Of a stretch of DNA of 64,000 nucleotides, positions 31,960-44,866 are shown in pieces. The first letter of the stretch is position 1, and each line of letters opens with the position of its first letter. Location of the stretch: positions 54,259,128 to 54,323,127 of the forward strand of contig CM057481.1 in assembly GCA_030035585.1 (NCBI GenBank), written 5' to 3'. Below the pieces are notes generated by a model that saw nothing but the letters and a program-made list of their open reading frames with translations, ran no database searches and was not told the DNA's origin. The stretch comes from Dugong dugon. Lineage: Eukaryota > Chordata > Mammalia > Sirenia > Dugongidae. The position numbers were made by a program, and so were the translations under genes.

Positions 31960-32640
31960 TAACATACTTTAAAGGAACACCAAAAAATCCAGCACTCAAT
32001 AATATTAAATATACAATGTCCAGCATACAATAAAAAATACTAGACATATGAACAAGCAGGAAAATGGGATCAATAATCTGAAGAAAATATCAGTTGATTA
32101 AAAACAGAACCATAAATGATATGATAGAATTAGCAGACAAGCACGTTTTTAAAAAGCTATTATAAATCTGTTACATATGCTCAAACATGTAAAGGGAAAC
32201 TAACATAATGAGAGAGATGAACTACAGAAAAAAGAGCCAAATGAAACTTCCAGATATGAAAAATACAATATCTAACATAAGAATTTTACTGGATAGGCCT
32301 AATGGCAGATTAAACACTGAACACGTAACAAACGAACAAATGAAAACAAAAGCCAGGGAACTTGAAGATGTAGCAACAGAAACTATCCAAAGCAAAGCAG
32401 AAATCAATCAATAAATAAAGGCTTATTGAGAAGTGGGACAATATTAAGCAGTCTAAAATAAGTATAATCAGAGCTAATAAAAGAGATAGAGATGGAAGAC
32501 TTAAAAAATATTTGAAGAAATAATGACTACAGATTTTCAAATTTGATGAAAACTGTAAACTCACAGATACAAACAGCTCAATGGACCACGAGCAGAATAA
32601 GCATAATGTACCACAAATCATAAAGTCCAGTTGTGTGATA
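31960..32640 (+). mobile_element. Ancient L1M 5' region / ORF1 remnant
   Basis: 'ccagcactcaataatattaa', 'gataggcctaatggcagatt', 'cttgaagatgtagcaacaga' and 'gacagattttcaaa'-like words follow the old L1M 5' UTR and ORF1. The frame at 32208-32414 encodes a short coiled-coil-like remnant ('ISNIRILLDRPNGRLNT', 'ELEDVATETIQ'). It is broken by stops. Confidence 0.65.
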
Positions 32641-32840
32641 CAAATGTAAAACTGAAGAGTAAATTACTACTTGTGTTAAATGTAGCAGTACATCTCTGTA
32701 TAAACTTTGTATAAAATCTCATTCAGAGATAAATTGAAATTCTTTTGAGACTCAGTAAAAAAGACTCAGGTAAAATGGCCTTCTAGCAACCACCCTAGTT
32801 ACTCCCCATGATAAACACTAAGATCCTCTGCATTTACGAT

Positions 32841-33850
32841 GTTGTTGTTAGGTGCCGTCAAATTAGTTTCAAGTCATAGTGATCCTATGTACAACAGAAC
32901 AAAACACTTCCCAGTCCTCCTACATCCTCATAATCGTTGCCATGTTTGAGTCCATTGTTGCAGCCACTGTGTCAATCCATCTTCTTCTTCTTTTTCAATG
33001 ACTCTCTACTTTATCAAGCATGATGTCCTTCTCCAGGGACTGGTCCTTCCTGATAACATGTTCAAAGTACGCGAGATGAAGCCTGGTCATCCTTGCTTCT
33101 AAGGAGCATTCTGGCTGTACTTCTTCCAAGACAGATTTGTTCCTTATTCAGTATTCTTCATCCACACCGTAATTCAAAGGCATCAATGCTTTCTTCTCTC
33201 TCCCTGTTCTGTTCAAACAACTGCTTCTTGGTCTAGGTACAGGTTCCTCATGTACACAATTAAATGTTCTGGAATTTCCATTCTTTGCAATATTATCCAT
33301 AATTGCTATGATTCACACAGTAAAATGCCTTTGCATAGTCAATAATACACAAGTAAACATCTTTGTGATATTCTCTGTTTTCAGCCAAGGTCCATCTGAC
33401 ATCAGCAATGATAAGCCTCCTTCCATGTCCTCTTCTGAATCTGGCTTAAATATCTGGCAGTTTCCTGTTGAGGTTCTGCTGTAACCGTTTTAAAATTATC
33501 TTAATCAAAATTTTACTTTCGTATGATATTAATGATATTGTTCGAGTAATTTCTGCATTCTGTTGGATCACCTTTCTCTGGAATGGGCACAAATATAGGT
33601 CTCTTCCTGTTGGTTGGCCAGGCAGCTGTCTTCCAAATTTCTTGATGTAGATGAGTGGGCACTTCCAGTGTTGCATCTGTTTGTTGAAACATCTCAGTTG
33701 GATTCCTGGAGCTTTGTTTTTTGCCAACGCCTTCATTGCAGCTTGGACTTCTTCCTTCAGTACTGTCGGTTCTTAATCACATGCTACTTCCTGAAATAAC
33801 TGAACATCGGCCAACTCTTTTTGGTACAGTGACTCTGTATTCCTTCCATC
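32841..33850 (-). mobile_element. RTE (BovB-like) LINE, 3' part of a split copy
   Basis: From the plus strand left: tail 'gttgttgttaggtgccgtca', ORF 3' end, then the reverse transcriptase core. On the minus strand at 33736-33446 'KNKAPGIQ' and 'TISLISYESKILIKIIL' match the RTE/non-LTR RT fingers region. Frame lesions are many. It continues at 44361-44866 beyond an L1 stack. RTE uses an AP-type endonuclease and RT in one protein. Confidence 0.88.
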
Positions 33851-35569
33851 GTTTTTTTTTTTTTAATTTTATTGTGTTTTAGGTGAAAGTTTACAGCACA
33901 AATTAGTTTCACATTCAACAATTTATACACAAATTGTTTTGTGACATTAGTTGCAACCCCCGAAATGTGTCAGAACTCTCCCCCTTTCCCTTTACACCCC
34001 AGGATCCCTGTGTCTATTCATCTAGGTTTCCTGTCCCTTCCTGCCTTCTTGTATTTGCTTTTGGCAGGTGTTGCCCATTTGGTCTCCTATACTTGATTGA
34101 ACTAAGAAGCACGTTCCTCACATGTGTCATAGTTTGTTTTATAGGCCTGTCTAATCTTTGGCTGAAAGGTGGACTTAGGGAGTGGCTTTAGTTCTGAGTT
34201 AACAGGGTGTCTGGTGGCCAAAGTCTTGAGGGTTACTCCAATATCTATCAAACCAGTAAGTCTGGTCTTTTTTTGTGTATTTGAATTTTGTTCTACATTT
34301 TTTTTTTACCACCCTCTCCGGAACCATCTACCCGTGACAGTGGTCAGTGGTGGCAGCTGGGCATCATCTAGTTCTTCTGAGCTCCAGCTGCTAAAAGCTG
34401 TTGTTCATGTGGTTCATTAGTCCTTTGAACTGGTATTTTCCTTGTGTCTTGGATTTTCTTCATTTTTTTTGCCCCAAACATGATGGGACCAATAGATGTA
34501 TTTTAGATGGCCACTGGAAAGCTTTTGAGACCCTAGACACTACTCATCAAAGTAGGATGTAGAACATTTTCTTTACTGCAATTGACCTAGATGTCCTCTA
34601 AGACCATGGTCCCCAGCCGTCAGCCCCGGTAACTCGGTCCCTCAAGGTGTTTGGATGTGTCTAGGAAGCTTCTCTGGCTTTGCCTTTGTCAAGTTGTGCT
34701 GACTTCCCCTATATTGTGTGTTGCTCTTCCTTTCACCAAAGTTAACACTTGTCTATTACCTAGTTGGAACCCTGGTAGCACAGGGTTAAGAACTCGGCTG
34801 ATAACCAAAAGGTCAGTCATCTGAATTCACCAGCTGCTCCTTGGAAACACTATGGGGCAGTTCTACTCTGTCCTATAGGGTTGATATGAGTCAGAATCAA
34901 CTTGATGGCAACAGGTATTATCTAGTTAATGATTTCCCTTTCCCATCCCTCCCTCCCTCATAACCACCAAAGAATGTTTTCTTCTGTGTGCAAACCTTTT
35001 CTTGGGTTTTTGTAATAGTGGTCTCATACAATATTCGTCCTTCTGTGATTTACTTATTTCACTCAGTATAACGCCCTCAACATTCATTCATGTTGTGAGA
35101 TGTTTCAAAGATTCATCATTATTCTTTATGATTGTGTAGTATTCCATTGTGTGTATGTACTGTAATTTGCTTAACCATTCATCTGTTGATGGTCACTTGG
35201 GTTGTTTCCATCTTTTTGCTATTATGAATAATGCAGCAATGAACATGGGTGTGCATATGTCTATTTGTATGTCTATTTGTATGATGGTTCTTATTTTTCT
35301 AGGATATATTCCTAGGAGTGGGATTGCTGGATCGTATGATATTTCTATTTCTAGCTTTTTAACGAGGCACCGTATAGCTTTCTGTAATGGGTGTACCATT
35401 TTACATTACCACCGGCAGTGCATAAGAGTTCCAATCTCCCTGCAACCTCTCCAACATTTGTTATTTTCTGTTTTCTTGATTTGTGCCTGTATGTCAGGAT
35501 GAGATGGTATCTCACTGTAGTTCTGATTTGCATTTTTCTAATGGTTAATGATTTTGAGCATTTCCTCAC
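33851..35569 (-). mobile_element. L1 no. 3 (host of the nest), 3' part
   Basis: Poly(A) (T-run at about 33852-33865), then 3' UTR to about 35010, then the ORF2 C-terminal coding end to 35569. It lacks the composite module seen in L1 nos 1 and 2. It is inserted in the RTE at 'gtattccttccatc' and continues at 43719-44360. It is old and has many stops. Confidence 0.88.
34766..34916 (+). mobile_element. AfroSINE, short form, inside L1 no. 3 3' UTR
   Basis: 'ggaaccctggtagcacaggg' head, 45-bp middle absent, tail 'gcaacagg'. Duplications 'attacctagtt' (34755-34765) and 'attatctagtt' (34917-34927). It is younger than L1 no. 3. Confidence 0.93.
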
Positions 35570-36866
35570 TTTTTTTTTTAATTTGTTTTTATTGTACTTT
35601 AGATGAAGGTTTACAGAACAAATAGTTTCTCATTAAACAGAGAGTATACATATTGCTTTATGACATTGGTTAACAACCCCAGGAAATGTCAACACTCCCT
35701 TCTCGACCTTGGAGGACTTTTTTTTGTTGAAAACATACATAGCCAAAGATACACCATTTAAAAAATTTCTACATATACAATTCAGTGACATCGATTACAT
35801 TCTTCCAGTTGTGCTGCTATTCTCACTATCCTTTTCAAATTATTCCATCACCATTATTTTCAACTCACTGCCCCCTAGCCTTCCCATCAAATTTTTTGAG
35901 TTGCTGTTGTCAATTTGATCTTGTGTAAATAATTTTTTTTTTTGTACTTTAGATGAAGGTTTACACAGCAAACAGTTTCTCATTAAACAGTACACATATT
36001 GCCCTATGACAATGGTTAACAATCCCCCGACATGTCAACACTGTCCCTTCTAAACCTTGGGTTCCCTATCACCAGATTTCCTGTCCCCTCCTGCCTTCTA
36101 GTCCTTGTCCCTGGACTGCTGTGCTTCATTAGTCCCATTTCATTTTATGGGGCTGTCCAATCCCCCACTGAAAGGTGAACCTCGGGAGTGACTTCACCAC
36201 TGAGTTAAAAGGGTGTCCAGGGGCCGTACTCTCGGGGTTTCTCCAGTCTCTGTCAGGCCAGTAAATCTGGTCTCTTTCTGTGAGTTAGAATTTTGTTCTA
36301 CATCCTCCTCCAGCTCTGTCCAGGATCCTCTGTTGTGATCCTGGTCACAGCAGTCAGTGGTGGTAGCCAGGCCCCGTCTAGCTGTACTGGACTCAGTCTG
36401 GTGGAGGCCATGGTAGCTGTGGTCCATTAGTCCTTTGAAATAATCTTTTCCTTGTATCCTGTTCTCTTCATTCTCCCTTGTTCCGAAAGGGGTTAGACCA
36501 GTGGAGTATCTTAGATGACTGCTCACAGGGTTTTAAGACCCCAGATGCTACTCACCAAGGTAGAATGTAGAACATTGTCTTTATAAACCGTGTTATGCCA
36601 GTCGAGCTAGATGTTCCCCAACACCATGGTCCCCACAGCTCTCTGCCCAACAGTTCAGTCCTTCAGGGAGTTTGGATGTGTCTGTGGAGCTTCCATGACC
36701 TTTCCTTGTACGAATTGTACTGGCTTCCCCAGTACTGTGTACCGTCTTACTCTTCACCAAAGTTATCACTTATCTATTGTCTGTTTAGTTCCTCCCTACC
36801 CTTCCCATCCCTCATAACCAACAAAGATTTTCTTTTTGTGTGTAAACTTTTTCACGAGTTTTTACA
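35570..36866 (-). other. L1 no. 2 composite 3' UTR
   Basis: In plus order: L1 3' terminus (35570-35717), T-run, a roughly 205-bp module (about 35727-35930) with 'catagccaaagatacaccat' and 'gttgctgttgtcaatttgat', a second T-run (35931-35942), then the main 3' UTR that starts again with 'gtactttagatgaaggttta'. So the L1 end is present twice. Confidence 0.85.
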
Positions 36867-39800
36867 GTAGTGGTCTCATACAATATTTGTCTTTTTATGA
36901 TTGACTTATTTCACTGAGCATAATGTCCTCCAGTTTCACCCATGTATTGAGATGCTTCACAGATTCATCATTGTTCTTTATCATTGCATAATACTCCATT
37001 GTGTGTATGTACCATAGTTTGTTTATCCATTCATCTGTTGATGGGCATCTAGGTTGTTTCCATCTTTTTGCTACTGCAAACAATGCTGCAATGAACATGG
37101 GTGTGCGTATGTCTATTTGTGTGACAGCTCTTATTTTTCTAGGATATATTCCTAGGAGTGGGATTGCTGGATCGTATGTAATTCTATTTCTAACTTTCTA
37201 AGGAAGTGCCATATCACTTTCCAAAATGGTTGTATTATGCATTCCCACCAGCAGTACATAAGAGTTCCGATCTCCCCACAGCCTCTCCAACATTTGTTAT
37301 TTGCAGTGTTATTGATTCTTGCCAGTAATGCTGGGGTGAGATGGTATCTCACTGTGGTTTTAATTTACATTTCTCTAATGACTAGGGATCGCGAGCATGT
37401 CCTCATGTGTCTGTTGGCCACTTGAATGTCTTCTTTGGTGAAGTGTCTGCTCATTTCCTTTGCCTATTTTTTAATTGGATTATTTGTCTCTTTGTGGTAG
37501 AGCTGTTGAATTTTCTCTCAGATTTTAGAGATAAGACCTTTGTCTGACTTGCAATGTCCAAAATTTTTTTCCCAGTCTGTAGGTTCTCTTTTTACTCTTT
37601 TGGTGAAGTCTTTTGATGAGCATAAGTGTTTAATTTTTAGAAGATCCTAGTTATCTAGCTTATCATCTGGAGTTTCTGTGTTGTCGGTTATGGTTTGTAT
37701 CCTGTTAATGCCGTGCATTAGCGCCTCTAGTGTTGATCATATTTTTTATTTTATAAACTTTATAGTTTTGGGCTTTCTATTTAGGTCTTTGATCCATTTT
37801 TGTATTAGTTTTTGTGTATGGTGTGAGGTATGGGTCCTGTTTCATTTTTTTTGCAGATGGACATCCAGTTTTGCCAGCACCATTTGTTAAAAAGACTTTC
37901 TTTTCCTCATTTGATGGACTGTGGGCCCTTGTCGAAGATCAGGTGACCATAGGTGGATGGATTTACATCTGGGTTCTCAATTCTGTTCCATTGGTCGATG
38001 TATCTGTCTTTGTACAAGTACCAGGCTGTTCTGACTACCGTAGCTGTATAGTAGGTTCTGAGGTCAGGTAGTACGAGCCCTCCTACTTCATTCTTCTTCT
38101 TCAGTAGAGCTTTACTTATCCATCTCTTTTAAAGAATCTTGTTGGTATTTGGATCAGGATTGCAATGTATTTGTAAATTGCTTTGGATAGAATTGTCATT
38201 TTCACAATGTTGAGTCTACCTATCCATGAGCATGGTATGTTTTCCCATTTATGTAGATCCCTTTGGGTTTCTTGCAGTAGTGTTTTGTAGTTTTCTTTGT
38301 ATAGGTCTTTTACATCCCTGGTTAGATTTATTCCTAAGTTTTGTTTTTTTTTTTTAGGGGCTATTATAAATGGTATTATTTTCCTGATTTTCTTTTCGTT
38401 GTTCTCTTTATTGGTGTATAGGAATCCAACTGATTTGTGAATGTTTATCTTGTATCCTGATACTCTGCTGAATCTTTCTATTAGTTCCAGTAGTTTTCTC
38501 ATGGAGTCTTTAGGGTTTTCTATGTATAATATCATATCATCCGCAAACAGGGACAGTTTAACTTCCTCATTAACAATTTGGATGCCCTATATTTCTTTTT
38601 CTTGCCTTACTGCTCTAACTAGGACTTCCAGCACAATGTTAAATAGGAGTGAAGATAAAGAGCTTCGTTGTCTTGTTCCTGTTCTCAAGGGGAAAGTTTT
38701 CAGCCTCTCTCCATTAAGAGTGATGTTGGCTGTTGGTTTTGCATAGATGCCTTTTATTATGTTCAGAAATTTCCCTTCTATGCCTATTTTATTGAGAGTT
38801 TTTATGAGGAATGGGTGATGGACTTTGCTGAATGCCTTTTCTGCGTCAATTGAGATGATCATGTGATTCTTTGCTTTTATTTATGTGGTTGATTGCATTG
38901 ATTGGTTTTGTTGAACCATTCTTGCACAGTGGTATGAATCCTATTTGTTCGTGGTGTATTATTTTTTGGATATGATGCTGAATTCTATTGGCTAGAATTT
39001 TGTTGAAAATTTTTGCATCTATATTCATGAGAGATATTGGTCTGTAATTTTCTTTTTTGGTGGAGTCTTTGCCTGGTTTTGGTATCAGGTTATGCTGGCT
39101 TCGTAAAATGAATTCAGAAGTATCCCTTCCTTTTCTGTGTTCTGAAATAGTTTGGTTAGTACTGGTATAAGCGTTTCTCTGAATGTTTGGCAGAATTCTC
39201 CAGTGAAGCCATCTGGGCCAGGGCTTTTTTTTTGTTGGGAGTTTTTTTTATTAGCTTTTCAATCTCTTCTCTTGTTATGGGTCTGTTCATATTTTCAACA
39301 CCACTTTGTGGTAGTTTGGGTAGGTAGTGTGTTTCTAGAAATTTATCCATTTCCTCTAGGTTTTCAAATTTGTTGGAGTATAGTTTTTTGTAATATTCTG
39401 TTATAATCCTTTTTATTTCAGTTGGATCTTTTGTAATGTCCTTCATTACATTTCATATTTGGGTTATTTGCATCCTCTCCTGTTTTTCTTTTGTCAGTCT
39501 GGCCAGTGGTTTGTTGATTTTGTTGATCCTTTCAGAGAACCAACTTTTGGTTTTGTTGATCTTTCTATTGTTTTTATATTCTCTATTTATTTCTGCTCTG
39601 ATCTTTACTATTTCCTTTCTTCTAGTGGCTGTGGGCTTTTTTTGCTGTTCTCTATTTGTTCAAGTTCTGTAGTTAATGTTTTGATTTTGTCCCTTTCTTC
39701 TTTTATGACGTGTGCATCTATTGCTATAAATTGTCTTCTGAGGACTGCCTTTCCTGTGTCCCAAAGGTTTTGGTATGATATGTTTTCATTCTCATTTCAT

Positions 39801-40590
39801 TTTAAGAATTTTTTGATTCCATCTCGGATTTCTTCTATCACCCAGTGGTTCATAAGCAGGTTGTTATTCAGTTTCCATGTAATTGATTTTTTTCCTTGCT
39901 CTTCCAATTGTTAATTTCTACCTTGATGGAATTGTGGTCAGAGAAGATACTTTGTATTATCTCAACGTTTTGCATCTTGTTGAGGATTGCTCTGTGGCCT
40001 ATGATGTGGTCTACTCTGGAGAGCTTTTCACGTGCACTGGAAAAGAATGTCTACTTTGCAACTGTTGGACTCAGTGTTCTATATATGTCTATGAGGTCAA
40101 GTTAGCTGATTGTGCCCTTTAGGTCTTCTGTATCTTTGCTGAGCTTCTTTCTAGATGTTCTCTCCTTTACTGAGAGTGGTGTGTTGAAGTCTCCTACTAT
40201 TATTGTGGACCTGTCCATTTCTCTTGTCAGTGCTGTTAGCATTTGTTTTGTATATTTGGGAGCCCTGTCATTGGGTGTGTAGATGTTTATTATGATTATG
40301 CCTTCATGATGATAGTCCCTTTAATCATTATATAGTGTCCTTCTTTGTTTTTTATGGTGGATTTTTCTTTACAGTCTGAGATTTACTATCTGAGATTAGT
40401 ATTGCCACTCCTGCTCTTTTTTGGTAGCTGTTTGCTTGATATATTTTTTCCATCCTTTGTTTTTTAATAAATTTACATCTCTGTTTCTAAGGTGTGTCTC
40501 TTGTAGACAGCATATTGATGGATCCTGTTTTTTATCCTTTCCATCACTCTCCATCTCTTTATGGGTGCACTTAGGCCATTTACATTCTGT
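36867..40590 (-). pseudogene. L1 no. 2 ORF2, decayed
   Basis: Open pieces in several frames cover the RT and C-terminal regions: '[12 protein letters not shown]' at 38862, 'FPLRTGTRQ' at about 38690, and '[14 protein letters not shown]' at about 37300. Frameshifts and stops are numerous across RT and endonuclease, so it cannot make protein. Confidence 0.88.
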
Positions 40591-41081
40591 TTAATTACTG
40601 ACAAGTGTGAGTTTATTGCTGTCATTTTGTAGGGTTTTTTTTTTTTTTTTTTTTTTGTGGTGCTGATGTTTTGTTTGTTCCTCTTACTCTCCTGTCCCGA
40701 ATTCCTTTTGTCTGTGGAGTTTTTTTTTTTTTTCCATTTGTTTTGTTTTTGTAGGCTTTGTTTTTACTGAGACTTTATATTTTTCTTCTTTATTTTGATG
40801 GGTAGGTTTGTTAACTTTCTTCCTAGTTACCTTGCAATTTACCCTTATCTTCCTAGGTTTGAACCAGTCTGCTTATATTATTATTTGGTATCACCTTGCC
40901 TTCCTCTCCATTAGAAGGTTCTATACCTACACCATTTATTCCCTCTTTTATTGTTCTGATGCTGTTGTCATTTACAGATTAACCTCTCTGGTTCCCTGTT
41001 GTAATTCTTCTGGTTTTGGATAGTCATTGAGAGTTTATTTCCTAGGTTGGTATCTGGCTGGTACAACCTTGTGTCCTAGAT

Positions 41082-42110
41082 TCAGCCTGTCATCTGATGT
41101 TGTTTGTTCTCAGATCGAAGGACTCCCTTTAATAATTCTTGTAAGTTTGGTTTGGTTTTTACAGAGTCCCTTAATTTCTGTTTATCTGGAAATGTCATAA
41201 TTTCACCATCATATTTGAACGAGAGTTTTGCAGGATATATTATTCTCGCCTGGCAATTTTTTTCTTTCAAAGTTTTATATATGTCATCCCATTGCCTGCA
41301 TGGTTCCTGCCAAATAACCCAAGCTTAGTTTTAATGTTTCTCCTCTGTATGTGACTTTTTTTTTTTTCTCGAGCTGCTCTCAGGATTCTTTGTCTTTCAT
41401 TTTCGTGAGTGTGATTATGATATGCTTTGGTGATTTTCTTTTGGGTCTATCCTATATGAGGTTCGTTGAGCTTCTTGGATGGCCAGCTTTTCATCTTTCA
41501 TGATACTGGGGAAGTCTTCTGTCAGCAGTTCTACAATGATCCTCTCTGTGTTTCCTGTTTTCTCCCCATTCTGGAACTCCAATCACTTGCAAATTTTTGC
41601 TTTTGATTGTATCCCACATAAATCTCAGGGTTTCTTCATTTTTCTTCATTCTTTTTTCTGATTTTCACCAAACAGAATTGTAGCCAAGTGTTTGTCTTCA
41701 ATTTCATTGACCCTGTCTTCCATCGTTTCAAACCTGCCCCTCAGCCCTTCCATGAAACTGTCCATTTCTGAAATCTTGTTGTTCATCTTTTGGATTTCTG
41801 ATTGTTGTTTTTGTATGATTTCTAGTTGTGAATTTATTTTAGCATTTTGTTCCTGCATTATTGTCCTGAATTCTTTCATTTTTTTGTCTGTCTTTTCCAT
41901 GAATTTATCTATTTTTTTCCTCACTTTTGCTGCTTTTTGCTTCAACTCTTGGATAATTCTGAATGTTAGAGATTCGAATTCCCTACCAGGTAGTTATAGT
42001 GCCTTTTTTTCTACTGGAAAATCATCTGGTATTTTATTTTGGATGCCTACTGGAACCATCCTGTCCTGTTTTCATGTAAGTTTCTATATTGTCTGCTGTC
42101 TTCAGGGCAT
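41082..42110 (-). pseudogene. L1 no. 2 ORF1, decayed
   Basis: The start ATG at 42110-42108 aligns with that of L1 no. 1. Coiled-coil coding remains at 41945-41646 ('EKTDKKMKEFRTIMQEQN') and C-terminal-domain coding at 41270-41082 ('ARIIYPAKLSFKYDGE'). Frameshifts separate the pieces. Confidence 0.88.
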
Positions 42111-43718
42111 TCAGTAGTTATTTTCCTCATTTACTGCTTGTAGATTTTTTTGTTTTATCCTGCTTTTTTGTTTTACTTGGTTATGTCTGAGCAGGTGGGC
42201 TGTGCATTCTTTGTTGTTTGCTCATCTGTGGGTTCAATACTTTTCACCTCCTTGTCCAATGGGTAGGGTCAGTCACTCAGTTATGCTACAGCAGGGCAGG
42301 TCCAGCTGAAAGGGAGTTGCTGGGGATGGGTTGTTTGTGGCACGAACCAGGGCCAACAGCAGGCTGGAAATCAGTGCAGGGCAGGTTCTGGTAGGCTATG
42401 CCTCTGCTGCTTGGGGGTGTGATGTTCAGCACACAGTGCCGGTAGGGAGGAAGGAGGCAGGGGGATTGCGATGTGTGGAGCTGAGTATGGGAAAGAGGAG
42501 AGAGAGGAACAGGTACCAAAAACATAAAAACAAACAAACAAACAAACAAAAAAGAGTGCTAAGGGAGCTTGCTGTTGGAGTGGAGAGATCAGAGACTAAA
42601 AATGGAGAAAAACAAAAAGGAAAAAAGTAAAAGGGTAAAAGGAAAAAATGAATAAATAAAAATTAAAGGAAATAAAAAGAAAAGCCCCCAGGGATCCCAC
42701 TGGTGTGGCTGCTACTTCTGGAGACGTTGCTCCCAGGCCATGAATTACAGCCTGGCTGGAAGGGGTAGAGGTGTCACACAGTGCCAGGTATTCAGGAGAC
42801 AGGAAGAGAAGGCAAGTATAGAGAGGCGAGAAACTGGAAATGAAGAAAGACAAAAAGGGAAAAAGAGAGAGAAGAAAACAAAACAAAGAAACAAACACAA
42901 AAAAAACCTAAGAAAAAAGAAATGCCCCCAGGGATGTCACTGTGCATCTGCACAGAGTCAGGGAGTAGCTTCCAAGTCGTGCAGTACTGCCCAGCTAGAA
43001 GGGGCTCCCAAGCTGAGAAAAGAAAACAAACAAACAAATCAAAACAGAACAAATCAGAACAAACAAATAATAAAGTCCCAGGGGTCCCACCAGCGTGGCA
43101 GCACAGCCGGGAAGCAGTTTCATGGTCGAGCAGTGTTTTGCCGCCTTTCAGGAAGAAGCAAAGATGGTACACGAAGCCAGGTACTTGAGAGAAAGGAGGG
43201 GAAGGTAGTGAGAGGTAAGGAAGAAATCTAAAGAAGCGTAAAAAAGCAACACCAGCAGCCAACAAATGGCATTCAGGGAGCCAGCCAGTGTGTGTGGGTG
43301 GAATCCAAGCAACACCAGGGTGAAGCTGGTGCTTCGCGGCCAAAAGACTGTGGCCACAGGAAGCAGAGGAGGCCAAGTGGGGGTGAAGAAGGGTAGGGGG
43401 TGGGAAAGCGTATAGTGCTGGTTACCAGTTGTTCTGTACTTTCTCAAACACCCTGTTCGTCGATCTCCAACAGGAGTCCAAGATGTCAGAGGTGTGCTGC
43501 AGTAGCTGGTAGGGGACCTCTGCACGTATCTCTCCTTGCTCTCTCTTCTCAGTAAGTTTGTTATTCCTTTTGGTGCTTGGCTGAGTTCTTTATCTCTTCA
43601 TTTGATGCTTAGGGTTTCAGGATTGATGTGTGTCTCTGTTTGACTCAGTTTTTCAGATCTTTGCTGGGGAGGGATGGCGTGGTGCTTCTGTCCATTGCAC
43701 CATATTGCCCGGAAGTCC
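42111..43718 (-). promoter_or_regulatory. L1 no. 2 5' UTR, without a regular monomer array
   Basis: Shares the ends with L1 no. 1 but has only one 'gggagccagccagtg' unit near 43275. It also has three loose repeats of 'cccagggatcccac'-like blocks near 42690, 42928 and 43078. The YY1-like site is decayed ('aatatggtgc' on the sense strand). An (AAAC)n tract lies near 42530-42553. Confidence 0.7.
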
Positions 43719-44360
43719 TCCTCATGTGTTTTTTAGTTGTCTTTGGTGAAGCGCCTGTTCATAACCTTTGCCCACTTTTCAATGGGATTGTCTTTTTGTC
43801 ATTGAGGTATTGCAGAGTATTCTATAGATTTCAGAGATTAGACCCTTGTCAATTATGCCATAGCCCAAAAATTTTTCCAAGTCTTTTGGTTCTCTCTTTA
43901 CTCTTTTGGTGAAATCTTTTGATGACCTTAAGTGTTTAATTTTTAGGAGCTCCCGGTTATCTCTTTTCTCATCTGGTGTTTGTGCATTGTTAGTTATGTT
44001 TTGTATTGATTTATGTCACGTATTAGGGCTCCTAGTGTTGTCCCTATTTTTTTTTTCCATGATCTTTATCATTTTAGGTTTTATATTTAGGTCTTTGATC
44101 CATGTTGAATTAGGTTTTGGGTATGGCATGAGGTATAGGTCTTGTTTCATTTTTTTTACAGATGGACATTCATTTTTGCCAGCATCATTTGTTAAAAAGA
44201 CTGTCTTTTCCCCATTTAATGGACTTTTGGTCCTTTGTCAAAAATCAGCTCACCATAGGTGAATGGATTTATGTCTGGGTTCTCAATTCTGTTCCATTGG
44301 TCTACATGTCTGTTGTCGTACCAGTACCAGGCTGTTTTGACTACTGTGGCTGTATAGTAG
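43719..44360 (-). mobile_element. L1 no. 3, 5' part (ORF2 fragment)
   Basis: Continues ORF2 of the host L1 from 'tcctcatgtg', through 'gttctctctttactcttttg', to 'aggctgttttgactactgtg'. On the minus strand '[20 protein letters not shown]' is readable near 44330. The 5' truncation at 44360 abuts the RTE target. Confidence 0.88.
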
Positions 44361-44866
44361 GTATCTTCCATCTTCTTTTGATGCTTCCTGTGTTGTTCAA
44401 TACTTTGCCCATAGAATTCTTCAACACTGCAACTCAAGTTTTGAATTTTTTCTTCAGTTCTTTCAGCTTGAGAAATGCTGAGTGTGTTCATCCCTTTTAG
44501 TTTTCTAACTCCAGGTCTTTGCATATTTCATTATAATACTTTACTTTGTCTTCTTGAGCTGCCCTTTGAAATTTGTTCAGTTCTTTTACTTTATCATTTC
44601 TTCCTTTTGCTTTAGGCACTCATCATTCAAGAGCAAGTTTTAGAGTCTCTTCTAGCATCCATTTTTGTCTTTTCTTTCTTTCTTGTCTTTGTAATGACCT
44701 TTCTGCTTTCTTCATGTATGATGTCCTTGATGTCATCACACATCTCGTCTGGTATTTGGTCACTGGGGTTCAGTGCATCAAATCTATTCGTGAGCTGATC
44801 TCTAAATTCAGGTGGGATATACTCAAAGTCACATTCACTATAGGTGGTGTTTTTAAATTTCTATAG
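44361..44866 (-). mobile_element. RTE LINE, 5' part of the split copy
   Basis: Resumes with 'gtatcttccatcttcttttg', the duplicate of the RTE target at 33837-33850, then 'gaattttttcttcagttctt', 'tcttcatgtatgatgtcctt', 'ctaaattcaggtgggatata'. It is RTE coding sequence between endonuclease and RT. Confidence 0.85.

Larger units (their letters stand above)
35570..43718 (-). mobile_element. L1 no. 2, full length, nested in L1 no. 3
   Basis: Poly(A) end at 35570, composite 3' UTR (35570-36866), ORF2 (about 36867-40590), ORF1 (41082-42110) and 5' UTR (42111-43718). The host L1 sequence resumes at 'tcctcatgtg' (43719), matching the 'tcctcac' left at 35563, a short target duplication. It is more decayed than L1 no. 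1. Confidence 0.93.
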
